A stretch of 64,000 bases of DNA from Leucobacter chironomi DSM 19883 (lineage in GTDB: Bacteria > Actinomycetota > Actinomycetes > Actinomycetales > Microbacteriaceae): positions 17,326 to 81,325 of the forward strand of contig NZ_ATXU01000011.1 in NCBI RefSeq assembly GCF_000421845.1, in the 5' to 3' direction. Shown here one piece after another: positions 45,587 through 53,382 of the stretch. Below the pieces are notes generated by a model. That model was not told the DNA's origin. It did not search any database and was given only the letters and a program-made list of their open reading frames with translations. Position 1 is the first letter of the stretch. The number at the start of each line of letters is the position of its first letter. The position numbers were made by a program, and so were the translations under genes.

Positions 45587-46517
45587 TCGTGTTCCTCTTC
45601 CTCAATACAATGAACTCGATCAATGCGACGATCTGCACGAAGAGAATGCCTCCGAGCGATGCGACGAGAACCGCAGCGAAGAGATTCTCGGGTGCGTTGG
45701 TGAAGTAATAGGCGGCCGTGAGGATCGCCCGGCCGATGCCGAGGCCCGTTCCCGCAGAGAGCTCGCCGACGATCGCGCCGACGACCGAGGAGATCGCCGC
45801 GAGCCTCAGGCCGATGAACAGATACGGTAGTGCCGATGGGAATCGGAGCCACCAGAGCACCTGGGTCCGCGACGCGGAGACCGATCGCATGAGCTCCACC
45901 TGCACCGGATCGGGACTGTTCAGTCCGGTGATCATGTTGATGACGATCGGGAAGAAGGAGAGATAGGCCGCGATGACGGAGACCGCCACCCAGCTCGGGA
46001 GACCCGCGGACCCCATCCAGACGACGATGATCGGAGCGAGGGCGACCAGGGGGATCGTCTGGGAGATCACCAGCCAGGGCAGGACGCCCCGCTCGATGAT
46101 CTTCACCTCTCGCAGCACCACGGCGAGCAGGCATCCGATGACCGTGGCGATGAGGACGCCGATAGCGGACTCGCGGAGCGTCACGGAGAGCTCGGTGAGA
46201 AGATAGCTCAGCAGCGTGGCGCTGCCGGCGCCGGACACGGGCGCGAAGAGCGCTCCGATGATCGTGGAGATGTGCGGCATTGCCGCATCACTCGAAGAGA
46301 TCGGAAGCGGGATACCGGTGAACGGAATCCGATCTCCGGTCAGCTGCCCGAGGGCCTTGTAGCCCTCCCAGAGCAGTGAGAAGCCGATGAGCACACCGAG
46401 TGTGATCAAAACGAAACGGTAGATCGGTCTCAATGCTCTCCGCAGCCCGGCAGCGGAGCTGCGGGGTTTTCCCTGCTCAAGCGACACAGACATCGTCTGC
46501 GTAACTGATTGCGTCAT
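45579..46517 (-). CDS. ABC transporter permease (catabolic locus, permease 2)
   Basis: The 312-residue protein has an N-terminal cytoplasmic stretch, about six helices and the loop VELMRSVSASRTQVLWWLRFPSALPYL. SQTIPLVALAPIIVVWMG and GELSAGTGLGIGRAI are also typical. It is the first gene of the transporter operon; GGGAG precedes its ATG. Two similar, separately encoded permeases imply a heterodimer. Confidence 0.93.
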   Translation of the reverse strand: MTQSVTQTMSVSLEQGKPRSSAAGLRRALRPIYRFVLITLGVLIGFSLLWEGYKALGQLTGDRIPFTGIPLPISSSDAAMPHISTIIGALFAPVSGAGSATLLSYLLTELSVTLRESAIGVLIATVIGCLLAVVLREVKIIERGVLPWLVISQTIPLVALAPIIVVWMGSAGLPSWVAVSVIAAYLSFFPIVINMITGLNSPDPVQVELMRSVSASRTQVLWWLRFPSALPYLFIGLRLAAISSVVGAIVGELSAGTGLGIGRAILTAAYYFTNAPENLFAAVLVASLGGILFVQIVALIEFIVLRKRNTNG

Positions 46518-46532
46518 TACAACTCCCGTAGT

Positions 46533-46547
46533 TGAACCGTTGGTTCT
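46533..46547 (-). promoter_or_regulatory. IclR-type operator candidate, site A (transporter operon)
   Basis: TGAACCGTTGGTTCT is a near-perfect palindrome (TGAACC-GTT-GGTTCT) just downstream of a TATTGT -10-like box (46557-46552 on the minus strand) and 16 bases before the permease 2 ATG. The position fits repression. Confidence 0.6.
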
Positions 46548-46632
46548 GTTTACAATAGCGCCTTTGTCGGCGCAACGGAATATCTTTTATTCATTAGTAA
46601 CAAGACCGAAACACGGCGCCACCCAAGAGAAC

Positions 46633-46647
46633 AGAACTATCGGTTCA
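46633..46647 (-). promoter_or_regulatory. IclR-type operator candidate, site B
   Basis: AGAACTATCGGTTCA (plus strand) reads TGAACCGATAGTTCT on the minus strand, the same motif as site A, 100 bases upstream of it. The pair could support looping or cooperative binding. Confidence 0.55.
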
Positions 46648-46648
46648 C

Positions 46649-47371
46649 TTAGGATCGGCTGCTGAGTTCGAGGTGCGCCGGAGACGCCTCGGAGCGTGTT
46701 TCGTGAGCGAGAGCGCTCCGCTCGGCTCTCGCGAGCAGCTCGCCGACCGCCGCCTGCTGTGGCGAGCGCAGGTAGGTCGAAACCTGTTCCCAGGTATCGA
46801 GATCGCGTCGCATCCCGTGCTCGCGCGGAAGATCCAGCGAGGCGAATCCATGGAGTCGATGCAGCAGCGCGGAGCCCGGGCCGAATCTCGGGGCGCGGAA
46901 TGCGCCGCCGAAGAACGCGAGCGCGGTGGTGCCCGCACCGGATTCGTCGGCGACGAACGCATCCGCTCCGAGCTCCTCGACTGCGAGCAGGGCGTCCGAG
47001 ACCTCTCCCCGTTCGACGAGCGGAAGATCGGCGTGGAGCACGAGGATCCTCACCGGATCCGCGGACGCCCTCCTCGCGCCGTATCCCAGCTCGAGAAGCC
47101 CCCGTTCGACTGCGGTGTTGAGCCCCGCAGGCCGCGACTCGCGCAGCACCGACGTCTTCGTCGACGCCGCGAAGGATTCGCCCGTCTCATCGGTGACGAC
47201 GAGCACCGAGGAGATCTCCGGCACCGACTCGAGCACGGCTATCGTCCGCAGCGCGAGCAGCCGGGCGAGCTCGGTCACCGCCGGATCGTGGCCGGAGCTG
47301 CGCAGGCGGGTCTTCCCCTGCTCGAACGCGCGCAGGGGCACCACCGCCCGCCAGCTCCCCCCGCCGCCCAT
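46649..47371 (-). CDS. cofC: 2-phospho-L-lactate/phosphoenolpyruvate guanylyltransferase
   Basis: The 240-residue protein has the CofC/FbiD nucleotidyltransferase pattern: WRAVVPLRAFEQGKTRL at the N-terminus (VP.K....KTRL), then VLVVTDE, a middle GLNTAVERGL, and VLHADLPLVERGEV with the metal-binding Asp. CofC makes the activated lactyl or enolpyruvyl guanosine diphosphate that CofD joins to FO. It follows cofE by 6 bases and is the last gene of the operon. Confidence 0.9.
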   Translation of the reverse strand: MGGGGSWRAVVPLRAFEQGKTRLRSSGHDPAVTELARLLALRTIAVLESVPEISSVLVVTDETGESFAASTKTSVLRESRPAGLNTAVERGLLELGYGARRASADPVRILVLHADLPLVERGEVSDALLAVEELGADAFVADESGAGTTALAFFGGAFRAPRFGPGSALLHRLHGFASLDLPREHGMRRDLDTWEQVSTYLRSPQQAAVGELLARAERSALAHETRSEASPAHLELSSRS

Positions 47372-47377
47372 CGCGCA

Positions 47378-48157
47378 TCACACGTCGCGCACTGCCCGCG
47401 CGCGACGTTCTCCCTCCGCGATCGCCTCGTTCGCACCCATGCGGAAGAGATCTTCCTCCGGAGCGCGAACGATCGAACGCGCTCCTTCGACGAACCGCAC
47501 ACCGACGTGCTGGGAGAGCCCACGAATGACCGCCACCGGGAGATTCGAAGCCTTCCCCTTGACGAGATCCGCGGCTGCGGCCATCTCATCCCCGACGCAG
47601 CGCTGCGTCACGACGAGCGGTTTCCCGTTCGCATCGACTCCGCCTCGCACATCGTCGATCATCTGCACCCGAGCCGCGCCGATCGCCATATCGGTCTGCC
47701 CGATGCGCCACGCCCGGCCCGCGGTATCGCTGACGACAACGCCGACAATCCTGCCCGTGAGTCCTTCGAGCTCCTCCGCGATGCGTGCGGCAGAGCGATC
47801 CGGGTCCTCGGGCAGCAGCAGCAGACGCTCGCCCGCGACGTTGCTCTCGTCGATGCCCGCAGCCGCCATGACGAGACCGAGGCGGTTCTCGACGATCGCC
47901 GAAGCGCCCGAGCCGGGCAGCTTCGCCACCACCCTCACCGTCTCGGCCGCGATCGCGGCGGCTTTCTCCGAAGCCGGCAGGAATCGATCCTCGACCTTGG
48001 AGACGATCTTGCTCGTCACGACGAGCACATCGCCGTCGCAGAGACCGGAGAGCTGCTCGCACCCGTCGAGAGCTCTCACGATCTCTGCCGCGATCGACAT
48101 GCCCGGCGCGAACTCGGGAAGACCCTCGACCGGGTGGATCAGCAGCGGCCGGGGCAT
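47378..48157 (-). CDS. cofE: Coenzyme F420-0:L-glutamate ligase, stand-alone CofE
   Basis: The 259-residue protein starts MPRPLLIHPVEGLPEFAPG. It has DGDVLVVTSKIVSKVEDR, VSDTAGRAWRIGQTDMAIGAA and GKASNLPVAVIRGL, all CofE signatures, for addition of gamma-linked glutamates to F420-0. The length equals archaeal CofE. Most F420-producing actinobacteria encode a two-domain FbiB with a nitroreductase-like C-terminus, which is absent here. The gene lies 46 bases after the aldehyde dehydrogenase and 6 before cofC. Confidence 0.93.
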   Translation of the reverse strand: MPRPLLIHPVEGLPEFAPGMSIAAEIVRALDGCEQLSGLCDGDVLVVTSKIVSKVEDRFLPASEKAAAIAAETVRVVAKLPGSGASAIVENRLGLVMAAAGIDESNVAGERLLLLPEDPDRSAARIAEELEGLTGRIVGVVVSDTAGRAWRIGQTDMAIGAARVQMIDDVRGGVDANGKPLVVTQRCVGDEMAAAADLVKGKASNLPVAVIRGLSQHVGVRFVEGARSIVRAPEEDLFRMGANEAIAEGERRARAVRDV

Positions 48158-48203
48158 CACCACGCCTCGCCGAGAGCCTCGTGCCGTCCGGCTCGGACGC
48201 GCA

Positions 48204-49652
48204 TCAGAAACCGGCCGGGACGGTCGGAGCGAAGATCGTCTTGAAGTGCAGGTAGGCCATGATCGCCTCGGCACCGAGCTCGAAGCCGATGCCCGAGTTC
48301 TTCCTGCCCCCGAAGGGAGCCCCGATGTCGAAGTTGTACATGTTGAAGCACACTGTCCCCGTTTCGAGCCTCCGAGCGAGTTCAAGGCCGACTGTCTCGT
48401 CCGCCGTGTACACGGCGCCCGACAGACCGTACTCCGAATCGTTCACGAGCCGAACCCCCTCGTCCGGGTCTCCGCTGTACCGGGTGATGGAGATGGCGGG
48501 GCCGAAGAGCTCCTCGCGGAACAGCGTCATCTCGGGCGTCACGTCGGCGAATACCGATGGCGCCACGAAGAACCCGGTTCGGTCCAGCGGAGATCCTCCG
48601 ACGATCGCACGGCCGCCCTCGCGCTTCGCGATCTCGTAGTAGTTCTCGAGCGACTGCTGATGGGCCGCGCTCACCACGGGACCTATCTCGACCGCCGGGT
48701 CGAGCGAATCCCCCACTCGCCACGAAGCGACTTCCGTCGCGATCGCGTCGACGATCTCGTCGTAGCGGGATTCCGGCACGATGAGACGCGAATTGTTCGT
48801 GCAGGTCTGACCGTTGTTCGAGAAGCTGAGGTCGGCGAGATCAGAGATGAAGGTTTCGAGCGGCACGTCCTCGAGAAGCAGCGCGGCCGATTTGCCTCCG
48901 AGCTCGAGCGTCACGGGCTTGAGGGTCTCGCCGCAGGTGCGGCCGATCTTCCGCCCGACCGGGGTCGACCCCGTGAACGCGATCTTCTGGATCCCGGGGT
49001 GCGCGACGAGGTAGTCGCCCGTATCGCGCGAGCAGGGGACGATGTTGATGACGCCGGGCGGCATGTCCGCCTCGATCACCGCTTCGGCGATGATGTACGA
49101 ATCGAGCGCGGTGAAGCTCGCAGGCTTGATGACGGCGGTGCAGCCGGCAGCCAGCGCAGGGGCGAGTTTGAAGAAGAGCGTGCTCAGTGGATAGTTCCAC
49201 GGAGCGATCATGCCCACCACGCCGATGGCCTCGCGACGAACGATCGAGTATCCGGTCGCGGCGGGCCGGAGATCCTCGATCGAGGTGTCCTCGATGACGC
49301 TCGCGTAGAAGCGCAGAAGCGACGCGGCCGTGTCGGCGTTGCTGTAGGTCGAGCGCGCGATGGGGGTGCCGACCTCGCGACTGATGAGCTGGCCGACCTC
49401 CTCCCGGCGGCGCTCGATGGCGTCGGCGAATCTGCGCATCACCGCTGCGCGCTGATATGCGGAGTACCCGCCCCAGCTCCCGGCGTCATCGAGCGAGCCT
49501 CGTGCGGCGGCGACCGCCGCATCGATGTCGCTCTCGGTGGCGAGGGGGAAGGAGCCGAAGACCTGCTCGGTGTTCGAGTCGTGCACGGAGAATCGTTCCC
49601 GATCGGCGGCGTCCTGCCATTTGCCGCCGATGAAGAGTGTCTGTTTATGCAT
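48204..49652 (-). CDS. Aldehyde dehydrogenase
   Basis: The 482-residue NAD(P)-dependent enzyme has N153 in APWNYPLS, E250 in TLELGGKSA and catalytic C284 in NNGQTCTNNSR, plus FGPAISITRY and GGRKNSGIG. In this context it could oxidise malonate semialdehyde or methylmalonate semialdehyde left after transamination. It lacks clear CoA-acylating MMSDH-specific text, so a free acid product is equally likely. It lies 9 bases after the alcohol dehydrogenase stop. Confidence 0.93.
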   Translation of the reverse strand: MHKQTLFIGGKWQDAADRERFSVHDSNTEQVFGSFPLATESDIDAAVAAARGSLDDAGSWGGYSAYQRAAVMRRFADAIERRREEVGQLISREVGTPIARSTYSNADTAASLLRFYASVIEDTSIEDLRPAATGYSIVRREAIGVVGMIAPWNYPLSTLFFKLAPALAAGCTAVIKPASFTALDSYIIAEAVIEADMPPGVINIVPCSRDTGDYLVAHPGIQKIAFTGSTPVGRKIGRTCGETLKPVTLELGGKSAALLLEDVPLETFISDLADLSFSNNGQTCTNNSRLIVPESRYDEIVDAIATEVASWRVGDSLDPAVEIGPVVSAAHQQSLENYYEIAKREGGRAIVGGSPLDRTGFFVAPSVFADVTPEMTLFREELFGPAISITRYSGDPDEGVRLVNDSEYGLSGAVYTADETVGLELARRLETGTVCFNMYNFDIGAPFGGRKNSGIGFELGAEAIMAYLHFKTIFAPTVPAGF

Positions 49653-49661
49653 CTTTCAGTC

Positions 49662-50801
49662 TCAACTCTCTGCTCGCTGCGCGTCGATCGGCGCATGCTC
49701 GACCACTCCGCGCAGGTTCACTCCGGATTTCAGGTCGGAGAAACCCTGCTCGATGTCCTCGAGCGTGTAGGTCTGCGACACGAGCTCATCCAGCTTGATG
49801 AGCCCGCGCTGGTACAGATCCATGATCATCGGCACGTCCCTGCGGGGATTGCAGGAGCCGTAGATGGTGCCCTTCACGGTCTGCTCGCGGAAGATCATCT
49901 GGGTGCCCGGAAGCTGCACGTTCTTGTCGTTCACATCCTGCGACATCCCGGCGAGCACCAGGGTGCCCCGAGTTCCGAGCACGTCGTAGGCCGCGCCGAC
50001 AATCCCGGCCGTCGTGTTGCCGGTCGCCACGATGACGTAATCGGCTCCGGCGACCTCGGGGTTCGCCTCGAGGAGGAAGGCCTTCGCGTCGTCCATCGAG
50101 GTGAACATGCGGGTCGCCCCGAACTGTTCGGCGAACTCGAGCTTCGTCGGGTTGGTGTCGACGATGACGATCTCGCGAGCCCCGGCGAGCTTCGCGCCCT
50201 GGATCGCGTTCACGCCGACACCGCCGGCCCCGAGGACCAGCACCACGGAGCCGGGCTGCACCTTCGCGGCGTGCACTGCGGCGCCCCAGCCGGTGAGCAC
50301 ACCGCAACTCGCCACGGCGACCGCCGCGAGAGGGATCTCCGGATCCACGCGGATCAGCGAGTTCTCGGATACGACCGCGTAGCGGGCGAAGGTTCCGAGC
50401 CCGCAGTTGGCGGGGATCGCGTCCCCGTCGAGCGAGAACCGGAAACTGTCGGGATCCGCCTGGCCCGGGCTGTTCGCCGCCTCGGCGCAGAGGTTCGCGC
50501 GCCCGTTCGAGCACCAGTAGCACTTGCCGCAGGTCGGGATGAACGAGGCCGCGACGTGATCCCCGAGCTGCACGCTCGTCACGCCGTCGCCGAGACCGCG
50601 AACGATACCGGCCCCCTCATGGCCGCCGATGACGGGAATGTCGCCGAGACCGCCGTGCCGCAGATGCTCGTCGGAGAAGCAGAGCCCGGCGTGCGTGAAT
50701 TCGACGAGCACCTCTCCGGCCCGCGGCTCTTGCAGATCGAGTTCCACGATCTGCCAGTCATTTCCGGCTTCGAGCATCGCCGCCGCTTGCGTCTTCATCA
50801 T
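49662..50801 (-). CDS. Zinc-dependent alcohol dehydrogenase (MDR, class III-like)
   Basis: The 379-residue enzyme has catalytic zinc ligands C41, H61 and E62 (GLCFSDEH; GGHEGAG) and a structural zinc set C91, C94, C97 and C105 (CGKCYWCSNGRANLC). The Rossmann motif is VLVLGAGGVGVNAIQG. The text FIPTCGKCYWC resembles NDMA-dependent and mycothiol-linked actinobacterial alcohol dehydrogenases. It may reduce a semialdehyde to a hydroxy acid. It overlaps the upstream hydrolase stop by 4 bases. Confidence 0.92.
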   Translation of the reverse strand: MMKTQAAAMLEAGNDWQIVELDLQEPRAGEVLVEFTHAGLCFSDEHLRHGGLGDIPVIGGHEGAGIVRGLGDGVTSVQLGDHVAASFIPTCGKCYWCSNGRANLCAEAANSPGQADPDSFRFSLDGDAIPANCGLGTFARYAVVSENSLIRVDPEIPLAAVAVASCGVLTGWGAAVHAAKVQPGSVVLVLGAGGVGVNAIQGAKLAGAREIVIVDTNPTKLEFAEQFGATRMFTSMDDAKAFLLEANPEVAGADYVIVATGNTTAGIVGAAYDVLGTRGTLVLAGMSQDVNDKNVQLPGTQMIFREQTVKGTIYGSCNPRRDVPMIMDLYQRGLIKLDELVSQTYTLEDIEQGFSDLKSGVNLRGVVEHAPIDAQRAES

Positions 50802-51634
50802 TTCGCTCCCTCTGTTCGCTCTTCGATTATCGCGCCGTACAGCTCGGGGCGACGATCGCGGAAGAAGGGGCGTCGCATGCGCGAGGCGCGCATGCCCTCG
50901 ACATCGGCCTCGGCGACCGCGACACCCTCCTCACCATCGGGCACCTGCGCGAGCACGGTGCCGTCGGGGCCGTATACGGCGCTCAGACCGAAGTAGTCCT
51001 TGCTTCCCTCCAGCCCCACACGATTCGAGCAGATCACGAAGAACTGGTTGAAGGCGGCGTGGGCTCGCAGTTCGAGCTGGAACACCTCCTTCATCGGCGC
51101 CGAAGCCGACGCGACCGGCACGCAGAGCACCTCGCCGCCGTCGAGGGCGACCGTTCTCGAGAGCTCAGGGAAGTGCCGTTCGTAGCAGATGATGGTGCCG
51201 AGCTTCACGTCGCCCGCATCGACGACCGACGGCGGCTCCTGGCCGGGCCGGAAGTAGAACTTCTCCGGGAAGCCGTTGGAGAAGGGCAGGTGCGACTTGC
51301 GATAGACCTGGCGGGCCTCGCCGCGCACGAAGGTGACCGAGGTGTTGTGGTAGATGCCGGGAACGTTCGTGCCCTCGAAGAAGGAGGAGACGATCGTGAT
51401 GCCGTGCTCCGCCGACTTGCGCGCGCACATCTCGTTCGACGGGCCACCCACCGGCTCGGCCCATTTCACGTAGCCGGGGTCGGGCTCGGGCTGGACGAAG
51501 GGAATGGCGAAGAACTCGGGCATGAGCACCACCCGCGCTCCCCGAGCCGCCGCTTCGTCGATGAGCTCTGCCGCTCGCCGGATCGTCTCGTCGCGATCTC
51601 CGGTGGCGCGCAACTGAAGTGCCGCAAGTTTCAT
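50798..51634 (-). CDS. Carbon-nitrogen hydrolase, probable N-carbamoyl-beta-amino acid amidohydrolase
   Basis: The 278-residue nitrilase-superfamily enzyme has E40 (VVLMPEFFAIP), K113 (YRKSHLPFSNG) and C150 (GTIICYERHFPEL). It ends with the RPELYG segment found in N-carbamoylputrescine amidases and beta-ureidopropionases. It shares an operon with a dihydropyrimidinase, which supports hydrolysis of the ring-opened N-carbamoyl amino acid to the amino acid, CO2 and ammonia. Start and stop are coupled to both neighbours. Confidence 0.85.
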   Translation of the reverse strand: MKLAALQLRATGDRDETIRRAAELIDEAAARGARVVLMPEFFAIPFVQPEPDPGYVKWAEPVGGPSNEMCARKSAEHGITIVSSFFEGTNVPGIYHNTSVTFVRGEARQVYRKSHLPFSNGFPEKFYFRPGQEPPSVVDAGDVKLGTIICYERHFPELSRTVALDGGEVLCVPVASASAPMKEVFQLELRAHAAFNQFFVICSNRVGLEGSKDYFGLSAVYGPDGTVLAQVPDGEEGVAVAEADVEGMRASRMRRPFFRDRRPELYGAIIEERTEGAK

Positions 51635-51636
51635 GT

Positions 51637-52299
51637 TCAGTCCTTCCGTATTCCGGTCAGTGAGACGCTGGCGTTGGTCTTGTATCTCTTGTTCACCGAG
51701 ATGAGCACCGCGGTGAACGGTTCGAGGTGCCTTGCGAGACGCAGTGCTCCGACGTCGATCCCACGGCCGCCGGTGACCTTCTCAGCCAGCCTCATGACCT
51801 CGGTTTTCGCGGCGGTATCGTCGCCGCACACGAGGACGTCCTCGTGGCTGAGATCATGGTCGACCCGGTGCAGGGTGACGGCGGAGAGGTGATGGAAGGC
51901 TCCGGCCAGAGTGCTCTCCGGAAGGATCCGCGCCGCCTCCTCGGCCGCGCTCTTGTCCGGGATCTCGGCGCCGACGGGTCCGAGCTTGTCGAATGACAGC
52001 GGATTCACGCAGCTGATGACGAGCTTGCCCGCGAGCACGGGGGCGAGCGCGGTCACGAGTTCGTCGTGACCCCGGTAGGGTACGGCGAGAATCACCGTCT
52101 CCGCCCGTTCCGCCGCCTCGGCGTTGCCCGCGCCTGACAGGCGCCCCTCCGGCGAGTGCTCCGCGGTGAGGCGATCCGCCTCCGCCTGGGCTTTGGCCGC
52201 GTCGCGCGAGCCGAGGATGACCTCCTCGCCCGCCAGCGCGAGACGCAACCCGATTCCGCTTCCCTGAGGGCCGGTGCCCCCTACGATCGCGATCGTCAT
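51637..52299 (-). CDS. npdG: F420H2:NADP+ oxidoreductase (Fno/NpdG)
   Basis: The 220-residue protein opens with MTIAIVGGTGPQGSGIGLRLA and GEEVILGSRDAAKA, the NADP-binding part of Fno. VILAVPYRGHDELV and GAFHHLSA follow, where Fno proteins place the deazaflavin site. The enzyme moves hydride between NADPH and F420, here most likely making F420H2 for the adjacent LLM enzyme. It lies 2 bases before the hydrolase gene and 9 after the LLM gene. Confidence 0.92.
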   Translation of the reverse strand: MTIAIVGGTGPQGSGIGLRLALAGEEVILGSRDAAKAQAEADRLTAEHSPEGRLSGAGNAEAAERAETVILAVPYRGHDELVTALAPVLAGKLVISCVNPLSFDKLGPVGAEIPDKSAAEEAARILPESTLAGAFHHLSAVTLHRVDHDLSHEDVLVCGDDTAAKTEVMRLAEKVTGGRGIDVGALRLARHLEPFTAVLISVNKRYKTNASVSLTGIRKD

Positions 52300-52308
52300 G
52301 AGTACCTC

Positions 52309-53313
52309 CTAGGAGAGCGCTTCGGTGATGTTCACGAGGGTCTGGTGGTGATCGCCGTGAGTCGAGATCACCGGAACGCGCACTCCGGCCTCGCGGTACT
52401 CGAGCAGCTTCTGCACCACCGTGTCGGTTGAGCCGCACGCGGTGACGTTCTGCACGAGCTCGTTGGGCACCAGCTGCATCGCCCGCTTGATGTCCGCCTT
52501 CGTCGCGGGCCAACCGGCGATTTCCTGAATGCGCTCGACCAGCTCGGGCTCGACGCCCGAGTGCGCTGCAATGTGCGGCTGCTGCATGAGGTAGAGCGTG
52601 AGGAAGGCCTTGCACGCGTCGATGGCCTCTTGCGGATCCTTGTCGTCCACGCTGCAGGCGATGATCTGGGTGAGATCGATTTCGGTCTTGCCGTCCGTGC
52701 GCTTCGCGATGCCCGCGTCAATGGCCTGCTTGGCTCCCACGAGGTAGGAGGGCGGCAGGAGGAAGTCCATGTGCACGCCGTCGGCGATCTCTCCCGAGAG
52801 CTCGAGCATGCGCGGACCGACGGCACCGACGTAGACCGGCACCGGCACCTCGGTGTTCTCGCGGTACATGCTGTCGAAGCGAATGCCGTCGACGCTGTAG
52901 AACTCGCCGTCGAAGGTCACGGTCTCATTGTTGAAGAGCTGCTTGAGAATGGTGATGTACTCGCGCATCGAAGCGACGGGTTTGCGGATCGGGGACCCGA
53001 GCTTCGTCGCGAGCGGCTCCCACCACGCGCCGATGCCGAGGATCGCACGTCCGGGTGCCACCTCGTCGAGCGTTTTGAAGGTCACGCCCATGAGCGCCAC
53101 GTTGCGGCTCTTGTTGTTCACGACGCCGGTGCCGATGCGGATCTGCTTGGTGCGCGCCGCCGCGATCGCTGCGGGAACGATGCCGTCTCGAGCCATGCGG
53201 CCCTCGGCGACCCAGAACGAGTCGAAGCCCTTCGCGTCGGTGTACTCCGCGACCTCCCAGGTCTCGGGGAGCGTCATACGGTCGCCGACGTGGATGCCAA
53301 GTGGGATTTTCAT
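52309..53313 (-). CDS. F420-dependent LLM-class oxidoreductase, Mer-like
   Basis: The 334-residue TIM-barrel protein begins MKIPLGIHVGDRMTLPETWE and has FDSFWVAEGRMARDG, IRIGTGVVNNKSRN, PGRAILGIGAWWEPLATKLG and VPVYVGAVGPRMLELSGEIADG (in pieces). The order fits bacterial relatives of methylenetetrahydromethanopterin reductase. Adjacent fno and cof genes argue that the cofactor is F420. A ring-reducing or ring-oxidising reaction on the pathway substrate is inferred. The start at 53313 is chosen over 53367 because conservation begins there. Confidence 0.9.
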   Translation of the reverse strand: MKIPLGIHVGDRMTLPETWEVAEYTDAKGFDSFWVAEGRMARDGIVPAAIAAARTKQIRIGTGVVNNKSRNVALMGVTFKTLDEVAPGRAILGIGAWWEPLATKLGSPIRKPVASMREYITILKQLFNNETVTFDGEFYSVDGIRFDSMYRENTEVPVPVYVGAVGPRMLELSGEIADGVHMDFLLPPSYLVGAKQAIDAGIAKRTDGKTEIDLTQIIACSVDDKDPQEAIDACKAFLTLYLMQQPHIAAHSGVEPELVERIQEIAGWPATKADIKRAMQLVPNELVQNVTACGSTDTVVQKLLEYREAGVRVPVISTHGDHHQTLVNITEALS

Positions 53314-53382
53314 GCTGTGCCTTTCTCTGGTGGACGCCGACTCGCGTCCAGGGTTCAGTGCGAGCACTGAGAAACGTAGGGG

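Noticed and set aside
46518..46648. Riboswitch before the catabolic transporter operon
   Set aside because: The region is explained by two copies of the IclR-type palindrome and promoter-like boxes; no aptamer core was recognised.
46926..50996. A 1356-codon open frame on the plus strand
   Set aside because: It is antisense to cofC, cofE, the aldehyde dehydrogenase and the alcohol dehydrogenase, all with intact active-site motifs; composition is Arg/Ser-rich with no family pattern.
52309..53313. Mer proper (methanogenesis-type methylene-H4MPT reductase)
   Set aside because: The protein is Mer-like in its LLM fold, but no other tetrahydromethanopterin genes occur and the operon is for amide-ring catabolism.
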